A stretch of DNA of 45,880 nucleotides from Nemertoderma westbladi (lineage: Eukaryota > Xenacoelomorpha > Nemertodermatida > Nemertodermatidae): the NCBI GenBank assembly GCA_032718475.1, contig JAUCBJ010000926.1, positions 1-45,880 on the forward strand, in the 5' to 3' direction. The notes under the pieces are model-generated. The model saw only the letters and a program-made list of their open reading frames with translations. It did not search any database and had not been told where the DNA came from. Positions 44,440-45,880 of the stretch are shown here, piece after piece. A program made the position numbers and the translations under genes. Every line of letters begins with the position of its first letter. Positions within the stretch are counted from its first letter, which is position 1.

Positions 44440-44830
44440 GTAGGCCTAACTATTACGTCTTTCTGTCAGTCTGTCCGTCCAACAATCTGTCTGACAAAAT
44501 AAGGATATCATCCATCAGGCTAAACCTTTTTTGTTGTGGTTTTCCTGGTCGCTGATTTCAATTCCGACGTCAGTTTTCTCTTTTAACCAAACCTACTTAC
44601 TACCTGTATGTCTGTCTGTCGGTTTTTCTGTCTGTCCAGCGATCTGTATGTCAAAGTAATAGGAATGCATACCAACTAGCTAAAGATTTTGTTACGAGGG
44701 TTTAATGGGCGGTGATTTCGTTTCCGATGTCAGTGTTAAAATGTGACGTCATCCACATTGTCTGTTTGTCTGTTCTGCTGTCGGTGATATTTTGACGGAC
44801 AGACAGACCCCGTGTCACAGACCATGGAGA
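44440..44830. repeat. Diverged dispersed repeat with CTGTCTGTC tracts (second copy)
   Basis: Contains two or more successive copies of a ~150-bp theme: a tctgtctgtc cluster, then 'ggtcgctgatttcaattcc' or 'ggtgatttcgtttccgatg', then tcag. It corresponds to 1,640-2,060 at the other end of the window. Preceded by a run of 16 G at 44,309-44,324. Confidence 0.55.
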
Positions 44831-45880
44831 AACATACAAATGCTTATCAGTCATTTCTCAAATGCGTAGAAATAAACATATAAAAACGTGCCTGGCGTTT
44901 ATATGTTTGTTGTATGTTGCTTCTGTGTTATTTATAAATTTTGTATATTTTCCATGTTTACTTAGTAGATTTTGCAAGTAACCTTTAAAAGTTTATAAAT
45001 TTAACTATGGCGCCACACATCTAATTTGATTGGCTAATATGTTTAATGGCGATTTGTGTGTAAGCATACTGTAATTTAGGAAATTTTGTATGTTTTGTAA
45101 ACTATTTGTATATTTTTATGTGGTTCCAAACAGCCAACGATTTGATTGGATGAAATTAGTAAACACGACTGGGACGAGTCATGAAGTTAGGTAACCTCTT
45201 GGGAGAACTAGGACAATTGCCCCCGGACAATGCCTCCCGGACAATTGCCCCCGGAAATTGCCCGGCAATTGCCCCGGCAATTGCCCCCGCACAATTACCC
45301 CTCGATATTTTATTTAATGAATATATTTTAAATCTTGAAATCCTTTGAATGTTATCCTATAGTTTTATGAAATTCAAGTAATATTAAACTTATCAACACT
45401 TCTAAACTTTAAATTTTTTATGTTTTTTTGAAAAATACAATATTTTTTCTTGCACAATATGATTTGACCACCATTTCTAAATTTAATAGTTTTAAGGGGG
45501 TTTTAAAAATATGCACGATTTTTTTTCTATAACAATTTGATTGTCTTTATGCTATAGCTATAATTTTATTATGACGTAATTTAATGGCTTCAGCGCGTTC
45601 ACATTTTATTTTTATTGTAGTAATGAAATACTTCAGTTGGAAAATATCGAAATTATTGAGCACATAAATTGGGACTTTGTTCCAATTCTCATATTGTGAA
45701 ATGTATTCCTTTTTTGCGAATCACTTTTCTAAACTTGCGAACTTTGTTCTTAGATTTATCAGTGTTAGCAGAACCATAGTTTCACAAATTTTCGAGAAGT
45801 GAACAGTATGGCCCCGTGTCTCAAACAATGCATGTGAACCTTATTTTTAATTTTATATAATTTTTTGAAATAATTTGTGA
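44831..45880. other. AT-rich non-coding DNA
   Basis: No gene recognised. At about 45,210-45,303 a short GC-rich tandem motif (ggacaattgccccc and variants such as ggcaattgcccc) forms six or so imperfect copies containing the palindrome caattg. The rest shows nothing that can be supported. Confidence 0.55.

Overview
The window is metazoan genomic DNA: GT-AG introns, long tandem-repeat arrays, MITE-like elements and an endonuclease/reverse-transcriptase retroelement. Unique sequence is AT-rich and the larger coding exons are GC-rich. An invertebrate is likely, but no phylum can be named from sequence alone. All exon calls below were made by reading the strands by eye and matching to remembered KDM6 family sequence; no alignment was run.

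The main gene lies on the minus strand from about 31,976 down to 13,055. It encodes the middle and complete catalytic C-terminal part of a KDM6/UTX histone H3K27 demethylase. Ten exons (called e1 to e10, 5' to 3') join in frame with matching intron phases: e1 31976-31914 (tentative), e2 31576-31142, e3 30457-30199, e4 29589-29250, e5 28797-28664, e6 28393-28186, e7 15982-15845, e8 15208-15095, e9 13655-13529, e10 13246-13055. Together they are 2,010 bases, or 670 codons, without a stop. The N-terminal TPR region of UTX was not found.

The striking feature is what fills and borders this gene. At least four large minisatellites are built from the gene's own exon edges. In intron 6 (12.2 kb) most of the DNA is a 28/34-bp unit that is a copy of the last ~14 bases of e6 plus its 5' splice site; the rest is mostly a 31-bp pyrimidine-rich unit that begins 17 bases upstream of e7. 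Intron 8 is a 42-bp array carrying the 3' splice site and start of e9. Intron 3 is a different 42-bp array carrying the 3' splice site and start of e4. Beyond e10, a ~10-kb, ~31-bp array carries the last ~28 bases of e10 and the adjoining donor-like site. Almost all long open frames in 2,900-28,200 on either strand are by-products of these arrays.

Upstream of the demethylase exons are a TA-flanked MITE-like palindrome (32,183-32,747), a 37-bp satellite, and an odd 6.2-kb element (34,177-40,362). This element has ~400-bp terminal inverted repeats and an apparent TA target-site duplication, yet its interior is an AP-endonuclease/reverse-transcriptase ORF on the plus strand. That ORF is continuous in frame with a ~74-copy proline-rich minisatellite. 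Next come two minus-strand open regions (43,524-42,616 and 42,298-41,294) that look like the N- and C-terminal halves of a secreted, glycosylated, membrane-anchored protein, perhaps a captured viral-type envelope glycoprotein, and then a second MITE-like palindrome. The two ends of the window (about 1.6-2.1 kb and 44.4-44.8 kb) carry copies of the same diverged dispersed repeat.
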